DNA of 64,000 nucleotides from Lachnospiraceae bacterium (GTDB taxonomy: Bacteria; Bacillota_A; Clostridia; Lachnospirales; Lachnospiraceae), in NCBI GenBank assembly GCA_028694115.1, contig JAQUUB010000004.1:1-64000 (forward strand), given 5' to 3'. Below are positions 62,417 through 64,000 of this stretch, piece by piece (within the stretch, counting starts at the first letter, position 1; each line of letters opens with the position of its first letter). Position numbers and translations under genes: made by a program. The notes under the pieces were generated by a model. That model was not told where the DNA came from and did no database searches. It saw only the letters and a program-made list of their open reading frames with translations.

Positions 62417-63031
62417 ATGGTTATATATAAAGTGACAGACCCTGAATTCAGAAAGTACGGCAGGGTACTCAAGGGCCTTGATGTAGTGGAATTAGTGGAA
62501 AAGATGCAGGAAACACCACTACCAGAAGACGTGATTTATGAGCCAAGTGTAGAAAGTTTAGAAAAGCTTTCTATTTATAAGACCTTTCAGGATGTTGTAT
62601 ATGGGGAACTTCCTATTCAAATTGGATTCTGTAATGGTCATAACAATAAATTAAATGCTGTAGAATATCATCGTTCATCAGAAATCAATGTTGGTGCTAC
62701 AGATATGATACTCCTTTTGGGCTGCCAACAGGATATAAAGGAAGATTTTACGTATGAAACTTCACAGATTGAAGCATTCTTAGTTCCAAAGGGATGTGCC
62801 GTTGAAATCTATGCAACAACACTTCACTATGCACCATGCGGAATTGATGGAGCTGGATTTAGGGGTGTTGTAGTATTACCAAAAGATACGAATCTTCCAC
62901 TTGATACAAAACACAGCAACGGAGAGGACCAGTTGATTACTGCAAAAAACAAATGGTTAATCGCTCACAAGGATGGTGGCTGTGGAGAAGGTGCTTTCGT
63001 AGGATTAGTAGGAGAAAATATTACATTATAA
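62417..63031 (+). CDS. DUF4867 family cupin-like protein
   Basis: A 204-residue protein from ATG 62417 (AAAGGAGG at 11 bases; a TTG at 62408 is too near). KYGRVLKGLDVVELVEKM, IQIGFCNGHNNKLNAVEYHRSSEINVG and DMILLLGCQQDI are the family hallmarks; the GHNNKLNAVEYHR stretch resembles a cupin metal site. DUF4867 genes are regularly found next to L-fucose/L-arabinose isomerase-type genes, as here, so it is probably a sugar isomerase or epimerase helper. Biochemical role not established. Confidence 0.8.
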   Translation: MVIYKVTDPEFRKYGRVLKGLDVVELVEKMQETPLPEDVIYEPSVESLEKLSIYKTFQDVVYGELPIQIGFCNGHNNKLNAVEYHRSSEINVGATDMILLLGCQQDIKEDFTYETSQIEAFLVPKGCAVEIYATTLHYAPCGIDGAGFRGVVVLPKDTNLPLDTKHSNGEDQLITAKNKWLIAHKDGGCGEGAFVGLVGENITL

Positions 63032-63068
63032 CAACATTTTACAAATCAAATCTAAGGAGGATTTAAAC

Positions 63069-64000
63069 ATGAACAATTTACCAAAAGCAAAGATAGGAAT
63101 CGTTGCTGTCAGCCGTGACTGCTTCCCAGAGGAACTTTCCGTTAACAGAAGAAAAGCATTAGTAGATGCTTACAAAGCAAAATATGATGCAGCTGATATT
63201 TACGAGTGTCCTATTTGTATCGTTGAAAGTGAAATTCATATGGTACAGGCTCTAGAGGATGTAAAAAAAGCAGAATGTAACGCAATCGTTGTATATTTAG
63301 GAAACTTTGGACCTGAAATTTCTGAAACATTGCTTGCTAAGCATTTCGACGGACCAGCTATGTTTATTGCAGCAGCAGAAGAAACACAGGGTAATTTAAT
63401 TCAAGGACGTGGAGATGCTTATTGTGGTATGTTAAATGCAAGCTACAACTTGAAGCTTAGAAATATTAAAGCATATATTCCTGAATATCCAGTAGGAACA
63501 GCAGAGGAATGTGCAGATATGATTCATGAATTTGCACCTATTGTTCGTGGTATTGTAGGATTGAAAGATTTAAAAATTATTAGCTTTGGACCTCGTCCAT
63601 TGAATTTCTTAGCTTGTAATGCTCCTATCAAACAGCTTTATAATCTTGATGTTGAAATTGAAGAGAATTCTGAGCTTGACTTATTCGAAGCATTTAATAA
63701 ACATGCAGGAGATCCACGTATTGCGGATGTTGTAAAAGACATGGAAGCAGAATTAGGAAAGGGTAATATGAAACCTGAAATCCTTCCAAAACTTGCACAA
63801 TACGAAATCACTTTACTTGATTGGGTAAAAGAGCATAAAGGTTATAGAAAATATGTTGCAATTGCAGGAAAATGCTGGCCAGCTTTCCAAACACAGTTTG
63901 GATTTGTACCTTGTTATGTAAACAGCAGATTAACGGGAATGGGCATTCCAGTATCCTGTGAAGTTGATATTTATGGATGTCTGTCAGAATATATTGGTAC
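63069..64000 (+). CDS. L-fucose isomerase-like protein (3' end beyond window)
   Basis: An ATG with AAGGAGG at 8 bases opens a frame that runs to the window edge without a stop, giving at least 310 residues. MNNLPKAKIGIVAVSRDCFPEELSVNRRK, VYLGNFGPEISETLLAKHFDGP and QGRGDAYCGMLNASYNLKLRNI mark the L-fucose/L-arabinose isomerase superfamily, in the shorter group often annotated fucose isomerase-like. The C-terminal catalytic portion is only partly present. It should convert an aldose to a ketose; the DUF4867 partner supports fucose or a similar deoxy-sugar. Confidence 0.85.
   Translation, partial: MNNLPKAKIGIVAVSRDCFPEELSVNRRKALVDAYKAKYDAADIYECPICIVESEIHMVQALEDVKKAECNAIVVYLGNFGPEISETLLAKHFDGPAMFIAAAEETQGNLIQGRGDAYCGMLNASYNLKLRNIKAYIPEYPVGTAEECADMIHEFAPIVRGIVGLKDLKIISFGPRPLNFLACNAPIKQLYNLDVEIEENSELDLFEAFNKHAGDPRIADVVKDMEAELGKGNMKPEILPKLAQYEITLLDWVKEHKGYRKYVAIAGKCWPAFQTQFGFVPCYVNSRLTGMGIPVSCEVDIYGCLSEYIG

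Noticed and set aside
1..64000. CRISPR arrays, rRNA, tRNA, prophage or complete insertion sequences
   Set aside because: No spaced identical repeats, no cloverleaf or rRNA signature, no integrase, capsid or DDE transposase gene was seen in the window.

Overview
The window looks like chromosomal DNA of an anaerobic, low-G+C, probably spore-forming Firmicute, most likely Lachnospiraceae (Clostridia). The reasons are a fused SecDF, a pyruvate phosphate dikinase, Csp-type subtilases, DUF4867 next to an L-fucose isomerase-like gene, VSGND repeats in a lipoprotein, and strong AGGAGG-type ribosome sites with frequent TTG/GTG starts. No rRNA, tRNA, CRISPR array, intact insertion sequence or prophage was seen. 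The family placement is inference; no database search was possible.

Region by region. 1-15.6 kb is a mosaic accessory segment: relics (orphan transposase-like HTH protein, ArdC-like scrap, an AraC fragment abutting an MFS fragment), a 38-aa peptide plus amidohydrolase, a PIG-V-like mannosyltransferase pair, SecDF, a flavin reductase/HxlR pair with matching operators, a TetR/MATE efflux pair, a frameshifted YitT/YczE-type membrane gene, and a G+C-richer 5'-nucleotidase lipoprotein. 15.7-30.8 kb is a catabolic block: an RpiR regulator, then Zn-dehydrogenase, class I aldolase, FGGY kinase, TRAP transporter, D-2-hydroxyacid dehydrogenase and AEC carrier, followed by glycerate kinase, PPDK and a metallo-beta-lactamase-fold protein. 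Two mirror-image perfect 17-bp palindromes overlap the -35 boxes of rpiR and of the operon, and a degenerate copy lies between glycerate kinase and PPDK. This suggests one regulon that takes a sugar acid or polyol through a glycerate-like intermediate to 2-phosphoglycerate, PEP and pyruvate.

31-34.9 kb carries a TetR/FMN-binding membrane protein pair, an MFS transporter and an SH3b surface protein. 35-41.9 kb has three tandem 556-aa Csp-like subtilases in which the catalytic Ser is Gly, divergent from one subtilase with an intact Asp/His/Ser triad. This resembles the active-plus-pseudoprotease logic of clostridial germination Csp proteins. 42-49.2 kb is a ribose-type ABC sugar operon (isomerase/epimerase, SBP, ATPase, permease, PfkB kinase, DeoR regulator, NUDIX) whose promoter is bracketed by 10-bp-phased direct repeats, then a convergent soluble PocR-MCP protein.

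50.6-58.2 kb holds the most unusual locus: membrane SGNH hydrolase, FkbH-like HAD enzyme, acyl carrier protein, MBOAT acyltransferase, and an unlisted 41-aa single-pass microprotein ending in a Tyr-x-x-Phe motif like DltX, followed by a nucleotidyltransferase and GalE. It copies the layout of the Dlt teichoic-acid D-alanylation machine, with FkbH (glyceryl-ACP loading) in place of DltA, so it may esterify a surface polymer with a glyceryl-type group. 58.3-64 kb is mostly housekeeping: pyrG with a leader terminator, ftsH, then the start of an L-fucose isomerase-like operon cut by the window end.
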